From an uncultured Acholeplasmatales bacterium (GTDB lineage: Bacteria > Bacillota_I > Bacilli_A > Acholeplasmatales > UBA5453): 53,805 nt of DNA. Below the pieces are notes generated by a model. That model worked only from the letters and a program-made list of their open reading frames with translations. It ran no database searches and was not told the origin of the DNA. A program made the position numbers and the translations under genes. The stretch lies in contig CAKMJY010000010.1 of assembly GCA_927433595.1 (NCBI GenBank), positions 1 through 53,805 on the forward strand. The letters are read 5' to 3'. Of this stretch, positions 53,648 to 53,805 are shown piece by piece. Each line of letters opens with the position of its first letter. Position 1 is the first letter of the stretch.

Positions 53648-53805
53648 ATGTTTCATTTTACGTTAAAAGATTGGATTAAACAATCTTTGATTGCTTCACT
53701 GTATGTGGTATTGGTTTTAGCTTTTATCCCAATTAGTTTTAGGGAAATCCAATTCCGTGGTGCAGAAACCAGTTTTGCGAAAATTGTTGTGAATACTTTA
53801 ACAAG
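53648..53805 (+). CDS. queT: QueT-family queuosine-precursor transporter (5' part)
   Basis: An ORF absent from the track begins at ATG 53648 and runs off the window after 52 codons. The translation starts MFHFTLKDWIKQSLIASLYV and contains a hydrophobic helix followed by FIPISFREIQFRGAE. That resembles the ISFGxIQFRxxE element of QueT-type ECF substrate-binding proteins. The preQ1-I riboswitch in its leader and the neighbouring tgt support import of preQ1 or a related precursor. AAGGAG lies about 10 bases upstream of the start. Confidence 0.85.
   Translation, partial: MFHFTLKDWIKQSLIASLYVVLVLAFIPISFREIQFRGAETSFAKIVVNTLT

Noticed and set aside
1-53805. CRISPR arrays, insertion sequences, prophage, tRNA or rRNA genes
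   Set aside because: I saw no regularly spaced repeats, transposase-like proteins, integrases, or tRNA/rRNA signatures by eye. A tRNAscan or Infernal run was not possible.

Overview
The window looks like chromosomal DNA from a wall-less, AT-rich relative of Firmicutes, most likely family Acholeplasmataceae (Acholeplasma or a close genus). The evidence is mixed. Gene content includes ftsZ-sepF-ylmE-ylmH-ileS, pepV, recU, rnj and a T-box. Shine-Dalgarno sequences are strong. The standard genetic code applies: Trp is always TGG and TGA acts as stop, unlike Mycoplasma. No peptidoglycan gene appears. No rRNA, tRNA, CRISPR array or insertion sequence was recognised. No gene-free stretch exceeds 300 bases; the longest, about 260 bases, lies upstream of the GGDEF gene.

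Bases 1-16560 form a beta-1,3-glucan (laminarin-type) uptake and phosphorolysis locus on the minus strand, in two operons. The first is a GH94 phosphorylase, a cupin, an intracellular GH16 glucanase and a LacI regulator. The second is a large GH149/GH161-like phosphorylase, a four-module carbohydrate-binding lipoprotein, a lipoprotein solute-binding protein, a 1029-residue membrane-anchored solute-binding protein, and ABC permeases. Both operons carry copies of the same near-palindromic operator (GGAAAYCGRTTTCC). One promoter also overlaps a perfect cre-consensus match. The permease end is rearranged: a malG gene cut after about 112 residues is joined to an internal piece of a second malF copy.

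Bases 16600-24100 hold RNase J with a membrane partner, recU, a TPP-riboswitch-controlled thiT, an SDR, pyrimidine-nucleoside phosphorylase and a histidine phosphatase. Bases 24130-28050 (plus strand) encode an Na+-NQR-like complex, NqrB-C-D-E-F, with no nqrA next to it. Facing it is a four-domain fusion flavoprotein (CoA-disulfide reductase, rhodanese, TusA, DsrE2). A BmrCD-type heterodimeric ABC exporter and a divergent GGDEF protein follow.

Bases 35570-45500 are housekeeping operons: plsC-folA-thyA-pepV, an SsbB-like SSB, a YmfF/YmfH M16 peptidase pair, deoD-deoC, a hypothetical gene apparently split at an A7 run, and surE. Bases 45480-52330 are the division cluster in reverse: ileS with an Ile T-box, ylmH, sepF, ylmE, ychF and ftsZ, without ftsA or divIVA. 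The window ends with tgt, whose zinc-ligand cysteines are missing. Divergent from it is a preQ1-I riboswitch in front of a queT-type transporter gene cut by the window edge.
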